The notes under the pieces are model-generated. The model was not told where the DNA came from, made no database searches, and saw only the letters and a list, made by a program, of their open reading frames with translations. From a virus, in IMG/VR virus record IMGVR_UViG_3300042465_003864, positions 1 through 25,575 of that record: 25,575 nt of DNA, one strand, 5' to 3'. Positions within the stretch are counted from its first letter, which is position 1. Every line of letters starts with the position of its first letter. Position numbers and translations under genes: made by a program. Of this stretch, positions 7,397 through 14,051 are shown in pieces.

Positions 7397-7632
7397 ACGA
7401 ACTCGCGTTACGCAGGATCATCAGAGAAGAGATGAAGTCGGCTCTGAAGGAAGTCGGTCTGCACGACGAAGAGGCCGGTGACGATGTCCGTGATCTGCGC
7501 TCTTTGATTACCGATTGGCGCGGCATCAAGAAGACTGTGCTGAACACGCTGGCGAAAGCTGGAACTGTTTTTGTTCTTGGCCTGTTGATGCTTGGCGCGT
7601 ACAACCGGATTAACGGTGGCGGTAACGAGTAA
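7387..7632 (+). CDS. Small one-TM membrane protein, possible holin-like
   Basis: An 81-residue protein with a charged N-terminal helix (IDELALRRIIREEMKSALKEV), a linker and one hydrophobic segment at about 58-75 (AGTVFVLGLLMLGAY). GTG start with GAGGAG upstream, overlapping the DUF2061 stop by 10 bases; its own stop overlaps the next ATG (TAATG). It is the first of three consecutive membrane proteins before the lysozyme, so a lysis role is plausible, but no holin family motif is visible. Confidence 0.7.
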   Translation: MDIDELALRRIIREEMKSALKEVGLHDEEAGDDVRDLRSLITDWRGIKKTVLNTLAKAGTVFVLGLLMLGAYNRINGGGNE

Positions 7633-8108
7633 TGCTTGATCCGGTTTCTGCTTTAGCCATAGCCACGTCTGCCTACAAAGTCCTCAAAAAGGGCATTGAA
7701 ATGGGCAGAGAGCTGGAGGACATGGGCGGTCAGTTGGGTGCGTGGTTTAAGGCTGTGTCCGATGTTAAGAACGCGGAGGAAGAGGCCAAAGACCCGCCGT
7801 TATTCAAAAAGCTTATGTTCTCCGGCAGTGTCGAGCAAGAGGCGATGCAGGCACTTGTAGCCCGAAAGAAGATTGAGCAGCAAGAGAAAGAACTGCGTGA
7901 ATTGATAGTCTACAAATGGGGCGTTGAGGAGTACACGGCAATGATGCGTGACCGCGCCAAGATTAAAGACACGCGGGAAAGAGCAATACTGAACCAGCGC
8001 CGTAAGATGCGTAAGCTCATTCAGAATGTTTTAACCGTCACCGTCCTGCTGGGGCTGGTGGGCATCATAGTGGCATTTGTGATCGGCATTATTCAGAATC
8101 TGAGGTAA
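7632..8108 (+). CDS. Phage protein with C-terminal TM, unknown role
   Basis: A 158-residue protein of a type common in aquatic phages (start MLDPVSALAIATSAYKVLKKG). A hydrophobic/amphipathic N-terminus is followed by a long charged helical region (about 60-128, including EQQEKELRELIVYKWGVEEY) and a strong C-terminal membrane segment at about 131-152 (VTVLLGLVGIIVAFVIGII). The topology would suit a spanin-like or holin-accessory protein, or a membrane-anchored virion-assembly factor; the sequence does not decide. It lies in the lysis block, 5 bases upstream of the holin gene. Confidence 0.75.
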   Translation: MLDPVSALAIATSAYKVLKKGIEMGRELEDMGGQLGAWFKAVSDVKNAEEEAKDPPLFKKLMFSGSVEQEAMQALVARKKIEQQEKELRELIVYKWGVEEYTAMMRDRAKIKDTRERAILNQRRKMRKLIQNVLTVTVLLGLVGIIVAFVIGIIQNLR

Positions 8109-8113
8109 CAGTT

Positions 8114-8599
8114 ATGTTAAGTTTAATATCAAGTTTGATGGGTTTCGCTGCCGGTGGCCTGCCGAAAGTGCTGGATTTCGTCCAAGATCGCGGCGACAAG
8201 AAGCACGAACTGGCTCTGATGGCTATGCAGCGTGAGCGCGAGATTGCTCTGGCAAAGGAAGGCTTTATTGCCCAAGCCCGTGTCGAAGAGATCAAGACCG
8301 AGCAGATTGCAATGCAGACACAAGCCCAAGAGAAGTTGGCTATGTGGAAGCACGACATGAAGATCGGTGAAGGCGCGTCAACGTGGGTGATTAACCTGCG
8401 AGCCTCTGTGCGACCAGTCGTAACCTATGTCTTTGTCGGCCTGCTTGTAGTCGTGGACATTGCCGGTATCTGGTACGCGTACAGCACTGGCGTGGCTTTC
8501 GCCGAGGCGATGGACATGGTCTTTAACGATGATGAGATGGCTATTCTGGCCGCTATCATCAGCTTCTGGTTTGGCAGTCAGGCTTTCTCCAAGAAATGA
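8114..8599 (+). CDS. 3TM-type holin
   Basis: A 161-residue protein matching the 3TM holin pattern of phages and gene transfer agents. It has a weakly hydrophobic N-terminus (LISSLMGFAAGG), a long charged helix (about 25-85) and the diagnostic C-terminal part: LRASVRPVVTYVFVGLLVVV (first TM, about 91-115) and MAILAAIISFWFGSQAFSK (second TM and terminus). Holins form inner-membrane lesions that release the endolysin. The downstream lysozyme lacks a signal peptide, as expected for a canonical holin-endolysin pair. GAGGTAA precedes the ATG, and the stop overlaps the lysozyme start (ATGA). Confidence 0.8.
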   Translation: MLSLISSLMGFAAGGLPKVLDFVQDRGDKKHELALMAMQREREIALAKEGFIAQARVEEIKTEQIAMQTQAQEKLAMWKHDMKIGEGASTWVINLRASVRPVVTYVFVGLLVVVDIAGIWYAYSTGVAFAEAMDMVFNDDEMAILAAIISFWFGSQAFSKK

Positions 8600-9081
8600 G
8601 AACATCCGAGGCGGGGATACAGTTGATCAAATCCTTTGAGGGTTGTCACAACATACCGTACAAATGCCCCGCTGTGCTGTGGTCGGTGGGCTTTGGCCGA
8701 GTGCTGTACCCAGATCAGGCGCGGCTGAAGAACAACGAGAGAGCAGCATACCCACTGAGACCTGAGCATAACAGGACATTTTCAGGTGATGAAATTGACG
8801 CGCTTCTTGAGGAGGATTTACAACGCTTTGAGGCGGGAGTATTACGACTATGTCCTGCTGCTGCTGATAATCAGTGCCATCTTGACGCGCTGGTCAGCTT
8901 TGCGTTCAATGTGGGGTTAGGGAATCTTCAGTCTTCCACCCTAAGAATGAAGTACAATCGTGGCGACTACGCTGGCGCAGCAGAAGAGTTCCTGAAGTGG
9001 AACAAAGCTGGCGGTAAAGTCCTTAACGGACTGGTCAGACGCAGAGAAGCTGAACGAGCTTTATTCTTATCCGGGGGCTAA
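8596..9081 (+). CDS. GH24 lysozyme (endolysin)
   Basis: A 161-residue T4/P21-type muramidase that cleaves peptidoglycan between MurNAc and GlcNAc. E15 in KSFEG is the catalytic acid. With the family spacing E-8-D-5-T, the other two positions are C24 and S30 (CPAVLWSVGFG). Cys at the second position is a known natural alternative, and Ser for Thr is conservative, so the enzyme is probably active. Also present are the usual HLDALVSFAFNVG block and the C-terminal GLVRRREAERALFL. There is no signal peptide or signal-anchor segment, so export depends on the upstream holin. The ATG overlaps the holin stop. Confidence 0.88.
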   Translation: MRTSEAGIQLIKSFEGCHNIPYKCPAVLWSVGFGRVLYPDQARLKNNERAAYPLRPEHNRTFSGDEIDALLEEDLQRFEAGVLRLCPAAADNQCHLDALVSFAFNVGLGNLQSSTLRMKYNRGDYAGAAEEFLKWNKAGGKVLNGLVRRREAERALFLSGG

Positions 9082-9768
9082 ATGTATCTTATAAGCAACA
9101 TTCCGTACTTTAAATGTTGGGTACGCAAAGAGTTTACCAACGGTCATCAAAACTACCACGGCGAGTATGTCCATGCACTAGCTGTTGCGGTCACCACCAT
9201 GCCTGACAGGTGTCTGTCTTTTCAGTTGATCTTTACTGGGTGCGAAGCCGACGATGGTAGCCAGCCTAATGTGCATGGCGGGGCGATGTGGGCAAGAATG
9301 CCGATCACTGCTCTGGTTGGTGACATACCGCTCGAAGAGTGGCCGGAGAGGATGGAAACGCACTTTGTGCAGCCGTGGGATTGCAGTTCCTACCACCACT
9401 CCATCATATCCATCGACCGCGCTAAACCGTCCCAGTGGCTGTGCAAGATCGACAATCAGTTCTTCAAGGGACGCTACCTGTTTACGGTTGACTACGCTGA
9501 GAGCGAAGTGGCTGAAGACCCAGCGCAGCACAAGCAGACACACGTCCTGATCTTAACTGATGCTGGCAAATGGACGGGTAACATCGTAGCATTGCCTAAC
9601 AACAGAGTCCGCGTCACCAGCCCAGCTTACTGGGTAACAGGTGAAGGCGCACCGGACTTTAAACCTTCGCAGTGGATACACTGTGCGGAGCAAGACGATA
9701 GCTATCTAGACCCAGCAGTAACTTTTAACAACTTGTACGCGGAGAGCGAAGAAAATGATGAAAGCTAA
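9082..9768 (+). CDS. Conserved-looking phage protein, 228 residues, unknown
   Basis: Starts right after the lysozyme stop. The protein (MYLISNIPYFKCWVRKEF...) has HGEYVHALAVAVTTMPDRCL near 26-45, a Trp/His-rich middle (PWDCSSYHHSIISIDRAKPS) and ends in an acidic tail (AESEENDES). No membrane segment or signal peptide is visible. I recognise it only as a style of protein seen in aquatic phage genomes; no catalytic motif stands out. Position between lysis and adaptor genes suggests a virion-associated role. Its last 14 bases overlap the next small gene. Confidence 0.75.
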   Translation: MYLISNIPYFKCWVRKEFTNGHQNYHGEYVHALAVAVTTMPDRCLSFQLIFTGCEADDGSQPNVHGGAMWARMPITALVGDIPLEEWPERMETHFVQPWDCSSYHHSIISIDRAKPSQWLCKIDNQFFKGRYLFTVDYAESEVAEDPAQHKQTHVLILTDAGKWTGNIVALPNNRVRVTSPAYWVTGEGAPDFKPSQWIHCAEQDDSYLDPAVTFNNLYAESEENDES

Positions 9769-9931
9769 GGGCATGGCGGCAGGCGGCATGAACAAGAAAG
9801 GCGAGGCAGCAGGCGGCACTGAAAAGATGGCTGGCGGCGGCATGTCCAAAAAGGGCTACCCTTCTGGTGGAGCAATGAAGAAAGGCGGTGCTGCGGGTGG
9901 AAAATCAAAGCCCAGCAATCCTAACTACTGA
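9755..9931 (+). CDS. 58-residue Gly/Lys-rich repeat protein
   Basis: A small basic protein starting MMKAKGMAAGG, built of irregular repeats of Gly-Gly, Met and Lys-Lys (AGGMNKKGEAAGG, MAGGGMSKKGYPSGG, AMKKGGAAGGK). It overlaps the end of the previous gene by 14 bases and the start of the next by 35. Similar low-complexity Gly/Lys/Met proteins occur in aquatic phage genomes, with no known role. The composition suggests nucleic-acid or membrane contact, but that is inference. Third-base usage fits coding, and the frame is not explained by the overlapping genes. Confidence 0.6.
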   Translation: MMKAKGMAAGGMNKKGEAAGGTEKMAGGGMSKKGYPSGGAMKKGGAAGGKSKPSNPNY

Positions 9932-10088
9932 GCCTCAAGAAGATCGCACAGAGACGGTAGCCGAAAGGCTTCAGAAGTGCTTTTCGTGTCCGTCTCTGAC
10001 CGACCTGAGTGTGTGCCGCAAGTGTGGCTGCTACATGCCTGTGAAAGCGTTATTTAAGGGCGTAAGCTGCCCTGATGGGCGCTGGTAA
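9897..10088 (+). CDS. Cys-rich zinc-ribbon-like small protein
   Basis: A 63-residue protein with six cysteines at 28, 31, 40, 43, 45 and 58 in the pattern CFSC-x8-CRKCGC-x12-C, followed by the typical ending CPDGRW. This matches small phage zinc-binding proteins with KCGCYMPVK-type cores. GTG 9897 is chosen because AAAGG lies 11 bases upstream; GTG 9888, giving three more residues, is the alternative. It overlaps the Gly/Lys-rich gene and is the last gene before the internal promoter. Confidence 0.65.
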   Translation: MENQSPAILTTEPQEDRTETVAERLQKCFSCPSLTDLSVCRKCGCYMPVKALFKGVSCPDGRW

Positions 10089-10094
10089 CTCTGA

Positions 10095-10123
10095 TTGGAA
10101 TAATAGAGTAAATTCAGTACAAT
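10095..10123 (+). promoter_or_regulatory. Sigma70-like promoter before the adaptor gene
   Basis: TTGGAA (10095-10100) and TACAAT (10118-10123) are separated by exactly 17 bases in the only clear intergenic gap (10089-10175) of the plus-strand block. The flanks are A+T-rich. It would start transcription about 45 bases upstream of the adaptor ATG. Confidence 0.6.
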
Positions 10124-10175
10124 GATGTAAATTGCGGAAGCTGTATGAGCATCCCTCCAAGAACCGGAGACTCGC

Positions 10176-10808
10176 ATGGCATACGTGATGACATACAGTT
10201 CGCTGCTCGTGGATCTGAGAAGATACCTTGAGCGCGGATTTACAGAGCAGAGCGACCCGATAGTATTTGAGCAATTGCCAAGGCTTGTTGCGCTGGCAGA
10301 GCGTCGAATTGCTACTGAGCTTAAGCTACAGGGGTTCATTCGTGCGATGAACGTCACCCTGCCTGCGGGTGTTGCAGTGCTTCTGAAGCCAGACCGATGG
10401 CGCGATACCATATCCATTACTGCCAACGGCACGCCAATCTTCACACGATCCTACGACTACTTGAGAAACTACTGGCCTGACGAGTCTGAACTTGGCGTGG
10501 TCGAGTTTTACGCTGATTACGACTACCAACACTGGTTGTTTGCTGGCACTCCTGTGGCCAACACGGCTCTGGAGATTCTTTACTACGAGCTACCCCAGCC
10601 GATAGACGACGAGAACCAGCAGAACTGGCTCACTAACTTTGCACCGAATCTATTGTTGTACGCTTGCTTGCTTGAGGCGACTCCGTTCCTGAAGAACGAT
10701 GAGCGTATTCAGACATGGCAGACCATGTACGACAGGGCAGCGCAGTCCATGTCTGGTCAGGACATCCAGCGCATCATTGACAGAACAGCAGTGAGGACGG
10801 ACGCATGA
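10176..10808 (+). CDS. SU10-type head-tail adaptor protein
   Basis: A 210-residue protein resembling the adaptor of SU10-like podoviruses, which forms a ring between portal and tail. Typical features are the N-terminal YSSLLVDLRRYLERGF, then QLPRLVALAERRIATELK (about 31-48), KPDRWRDTISI (about 70-80), and LEILYYELPQPIDDENQQNW followed by a helical C-terminus (NLLLYACLLEATPFLKNDERI). The ribosome site is GGAG, 7 bases before the ATG. It is first after a promoter and overlaps the fibre-like gene by ATGA. Order adaptor, fibre, nozzle, ejection proteins fits a podovirus tail. Confidence 0.75.
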   Translation: MAYVMTYSSLLVDLRRYLERGFTEQSDPIVFEQLPRLVALAERRIATELKLQGFIRAMNVTLPAGVAVLLKPDRWRDTISITANGTPIFTRSYDYLRNYWPDESELGVVEFYADYDYQHWLFAGTPVANTALEILYYELPQPIDDENQQNWLTNFAPNLLLYACLLEATPFLKNDERIQTWQTMYDRAAQSMSGQDIQRIIDRTAVRTDA

Positions 10809-11992
10809 CCACATATACCGATGTATTCGGTGGTGCAAATATTTACCCGAGTGAGATCTCGTATGCATCATATAACCTCACGGCAAACGTAACGCTGAAC
10901 TGGCCGGTAGAGTCATCTGCCACTGGCAACTTCACGGCTCGGATTATAGACGTTACTCAGGATCAGGCTGGTCGAGTAATCAAGTTACCGCCTGCTGACG
11001 AGGCTGGTGATGGCGAAACTATCCTGTTCAACAACTTAGGATCGTTTAGCTTCATTGTCCAAAACAACGCAGGTACGCAAATACTCAGTGCTGCTGCTGG
11101 TAGCGTGTTTCAGATATACCTGTCCAACAACAACACTGCTGCTGGTGTGTGGCAGGTATTCCAGTACGGCGCATCAGTCAGTGCTGCAAACGCATCTTTG
11201 CTGGCAGGTACAGGTTTAAAGGCTATTGGCACGGCGCTGTCAACAGCAATGCCTGTTAACACGTTCAACTCAAACTACACGGCTGGTGTGTCGGACAGGG
11301 CGTTCACATTCGTCTGGACTGGGTCTGGCTCTGGTACGCTGACATTGCCTGACCCTGTTACCGTGGGCAATAACTGGTTTATTGTGTTCCGTAATGCTGG
11401 TGGCGGTAACGTGACGGTAACGCCGGGCGGGACTGCAACAATCGACGATCTGGCTTCACTTGCCTACCAGCCCGAAGCTTCATCGATCATTGTTACCGAT
11501 GGCACAAACTTCTACACCATTGGTCTTGGTCAGCCTGCTCAGTTTGCTTTTGACTACACAACGATTGCAGTGGCAGGAACAGGTAACTACGTTTTGGCAG
11601 GTAACGAGCTGAACCGTATTGCCTATAACTTTACAGGGGCTTTGACCGGCAACCGAAACATCATTGTCCCTAACACGGTACAGCAGTACTGGGTGACTAA
11701 CTCAACCACTGGCTCGTACACGTTGACAGTTAAGACATCAGGCGGCACAGGCGTAACCATCTCTGCTGGTGCGCGAGGCATTTTCTACTGCGATGGCTCT
11801 GACGTTGTTGACGCAGACACCTCCACGATCTCATTGCCTGTTGCAATAAACCAAGGTGGCACAGGCGCAACTACAGCGTCTGCTGCGCGGATTAACTTGG
11901 GTGCGACCACTGTAGGCGATGCGCTGTTCACGGCTGCTTCACAAGCTGCTGCTTATGCGGCTCTTGGGACATTGTCTGGAGGCACGTTCTAA
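10805..11992 (+). CDS. Tail or head fibre-like protein
   Basis: A 395-residue, beta-rich, Gly/Thr/Asn-rich protein with no signal peptide. Two similar modules are visible: IKLPPADEAGDGETILFNN...GTQILSAAAGS and TLPDPVTVGNNWFIVFRNAGGG...GGTATI, each a strand-rich unit of the kind found in fibre shafts. The C-terminus has the fibre signature INQGGTGATTASAARINLGA followed by AAAYAALG. It lies between adaptor and nozzle genes, with ATGA and TAATG overlaps, so it is most likely attached near the neck. Host receptor binding is an inference. Confidence 0.7.
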   Translation: MTTYTDVFGGANIYPSEISYASYNLTANVTLNWPVESSATGNFTARIIDVTQDQAGRVIKLPPADEAGDGETILFNNLGSFSFIVQNNAGTQILSAAAGSVFQIYLSNNNTAAGVWQVFQYGASVSAANASLLAGTGLKAIGTALSTAMPVNTFNSNYTAGVSDRAFTFVWTGSGSGTLTLPDPVTVGNNWFIVFRNAGGGNVTVTPGGTATIDDLASLAYQPEASSIIVTDGTNFYTIGLGQPAQFAFDYTTIAVAGTGNYVLAGNELNRIAYNFTGALTGNRNIIVPNTVQQYWVTNSTTGSYTLTVKTSGGTGVTISAGARGIFYCDGSDVVDADTSTISLPVAINQGGTGATTASAARINLGATTVGDALFTAASQAAAYAALGTLSGGTF

Positions 11993-13821
11993 TGCCAATC
12001 ATGACCACAATCATAGCGTCCAAGCCCGGCATCAAGCGGGACGGCACTATTTTTGAGGGCGACAATTACACTGATGGCCAGTGGGTAAGATTTCAGCGTG
12101 GGCTTCCACGAAAGGTTGGCGGTTACCGATCCATCAGTAAGTATTTGACAGAGGTCTCTCGCGGCATCAGTGCGTGGACACAGCAAGGATTCCAATACTG
12201 CCACAGCGGTTCGGAAAGCGTGCTGGAGCGATTTACAATTGACGGCAGTGGTAACACATCAATCATCACGGACAGAACGCCCGGCGTGGCTCCATCAGGC
12301 TCTGTGACCCTTACAGGTGGCGCAAGCGGTTCTGTTGACGGGATAACCGTTGACGGTGTCCAGATCATGTCGGGCGCGGTGTCGTTTGCTACTAACCTTT
12401 CAACGACAGCAACAGCCGTGGCGGCAAACATCAATGCTTTTACGGTTAACTTTATTGCTTCGGCAGTAGGCGCAGTCATTACGATCACCTCAGTCACTGA
12501 GGGTACGTCTCAGAACGGTGACGTTGTTGCATGCACCAGCACAACCATAACCACGACGACTACCAATCTTGCGGGTGGTCAGGTTCCGCTTGAGAGCAAT
12601 CCACTGAACATGTGGATGTTTGACTTTCAGTACGATCCGAGTGCGTCACAGAATTATATCCTTGCACATGTTGCGCCGAATTTAAGCTGTACCTGCAATG
12701 ACGTTGGTGGGCAGATATTTTATGGCGATGCTCTCGGAACAAGTAAGCTTGAGAACATACCGCTGCCTTCGGGGATGAATGCCACTGGCGGGATTGTTGT
12801 TGCCCACCCATACCTCGTGTACTACGGTACGGATGGGATGGTTGGCTGGTCAGTGCCGGGCGCTCCGGCAGATCTCACAGGTTCTGGAAGCGGTCAGGCA
12901 AGGCCGTGGAGCCAGAAGTTTATAAAGGGTGTTTCACTGCGTGCTGGCGCGGGTAACGCCCCTGCTGCCTTGCTGTTCGCCTATGACGCGGTGGTGCGGA
13001 TGTCGTTTACTGGTGGCGCAACTGTGTTCCAGTTTGACGTTATTGCCACAGAGACTTCGATCATGTCACCCAATTGCGTGGTTGACTATGACGGTGTCCT
13101 GTACTGGGCTGGTGTTGACAGATTCTTGATGTTCAATGGCGTGGTTCGTGAGGTCGAAAACACTCTGAATCTGAACTACTTCTTTGATAATGTCACCGAA
13201 GGTAACAGACCAAAAGTGTTTGCATTCAAAGTGCCGCGTTTTGGTGAGATATGGTGGTGTTATCCGAGGGGTGACGCTACTGAGTGTACCCATGCGGTAA
13301 TTTACAACGTCCGAGAGAACACATGGTACGACACTGAGTTGCCTAACCTTGGCCGTTCAGCAGGGGTGTACAACAACGGTTTGCAGGCTCCGATCCTCAC
13401 TGGTGTTGTGCCGACTGATGACGGCTACAAAGTGTGGCTGCACGAGAAGGGTGTTGATGAGATTGATGGAATTAATCTACAGCCTATCAATAGCTTTTTC
13501 ACAACGGCAGACATTTCAGTTGTGGCTTCGCAGTCAATGAATGCCAAGGTTAGGGTGATGGCTGTTGAGCCAGACTTTGTGCAGTCAGGGCCAATGACAT
13601 TGCAGGTAGTTGGTCGAGCTAACGCCAGAGCGCCAGAGGTGTTTAGTACGGTATTTGAGTTCCCTGAGTCTGCCTCGCAGCCTTATGAAGAAATTGTGAT
13701 GCTGAAGGAGCAGAGGCGTGAGCTTCGATTAACTTTCACCTCTAACGCTGTCGGCGGGACATATCAGATGGGTCAGATCATTGCCCAGATCGATACTGGC
13801 GACCACACGGTGCTTGGATGA
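11992..13821 (+). CDS. Nozzle-like tail tube protein
   Basis: A 609-residue protein likely forming the tail nozzle or stabilisation ring of a podovirus (P22 gp10/T7 gp12-like role). The N-terminus PGIKRDGTIFEGDNY...DGQWVRFQRGLPRKVGG is typical. Strand repeats of a propeller-like body follow, for example YDGVLYWAGVDRFLMFNG and RFGEIWWCYPRG near residues 365-425. Residues about 100-195 form an inserted Thr/Ala/Val-rich domain (VDGVQIMSGAVSFATN, GAVITITSVTEG) as seen in other tail proteins. It overlaps both neighbours (TAATG and ATGA). The assignment rests on sequence style plus position after the adaptor. Confidence 0.7.
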   Translation: MPIMTTIIASKPGIKRDGTIFEGDNYTDGQWVRFQRGLPRKVGGYRSISKYLTEVSRGISAWTQQGFQYCHSGSESVLERFTIDGSGNTSIITDRTPGVAPSGSVTLTGGASGSVDGITVDGVQIMSGAVSFATNLSTTATAVAANINAFTVNFIASAVGAVITITSVTEGTSQNGDVVACTSTTITTTTTNLAGGQVPLESNPLNMWMFDFQYDPSASQNYILAHVAPNLSCTCNDVGGQIFYGDALGTSKLENIPLPSGMNATGGIVVAHPYLVYYGTDGMVGWSVPGAPADLTGSGSGQARPWSQKFIKGVSLRAGAGNAPAALLFAYDAVVRMSFTGGATVFQFDVIATETSIMSPNCVVDYDGVLYWAGVDRFLMFNGVVREVENTLNLNYFFDNVTEGNRPKVFAFKVPRFGEIWWCYPRGDATECTHAVIYNVRENTWYDTELPNLGRSAGVYNNGLQAPILTGVVPTDDGYKVWLHEKGVDEIDGINLQPINSFFTTADISVVASQSMNAKVRVMAVEPDFVQSGPMTLQVVGRANARAPEVFSTVFEFPESASQPYEEIVMLKEQRRELRLTFTSNAVGGTYQMGQIIAQIDTGDHTVLG

Positions 13822-14051
13822 TCATTATTACCAGACCGACAGGCATGAAGCTTAGAGATTGGGCTGACCAGATATCAAATGATCTTGATAAGTATGGCAT
13901 ATTTGGCAAGCTGATGGATGACAACAAATGGCAGGACTGGGGCGTTCAATTACTTGCGCCTCTGAGTCTCGGTGGTTTTAATATCCCCAGCCCTTACCAG
14001 TTTGACGACTGGAAAGAGTGGGCAGAACGGGTGTGCGGAGAGTTAGCATGA
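13818..14051 (+). CDS. 77-residue phage protein, unknown
   Basis: A small soluble protein starting MIIITRPTGMKLRDWADQ, Trp-rich (WADQ, WQDWG, WKEWAERV), with no membrane segment. It overlaps the nozzle stop and the next start (ATGA at both ends), so it is translated as part of the virion block. A minor virion or assembly role is inferred from position only. Confidence 0.7.
   Translation: MIIITRPTGMKLRDWADQISNDLDKYGIFGKLMDDNKWQDWGVQLLAPLSLGGFNIPSPYQFDDWKEWAERVCGELA

Noticed and set aside
10059-10080. Possible terminator GCCC-TGAT-GGGC near the end of the zinc-ribbon gene
   Set aside because: The stem is only 4-5 bp, lies inside the coding sequence and has no T-run after it.
10145-10231. 28-residue frame from ATG 10145 overlapping the adaptor start
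   Set aside because: No ribosome site of its own, and its sequence is the out-of-frame reading of the adaptor gene.
14018-14047. GTG start giving ten extra residues to the 611-residue virion protein
   Set aside because: ATG 14048 forms the same ATGA overlap seen at neighbouring junctions; the extra residues are the shadow of the preceding gene.
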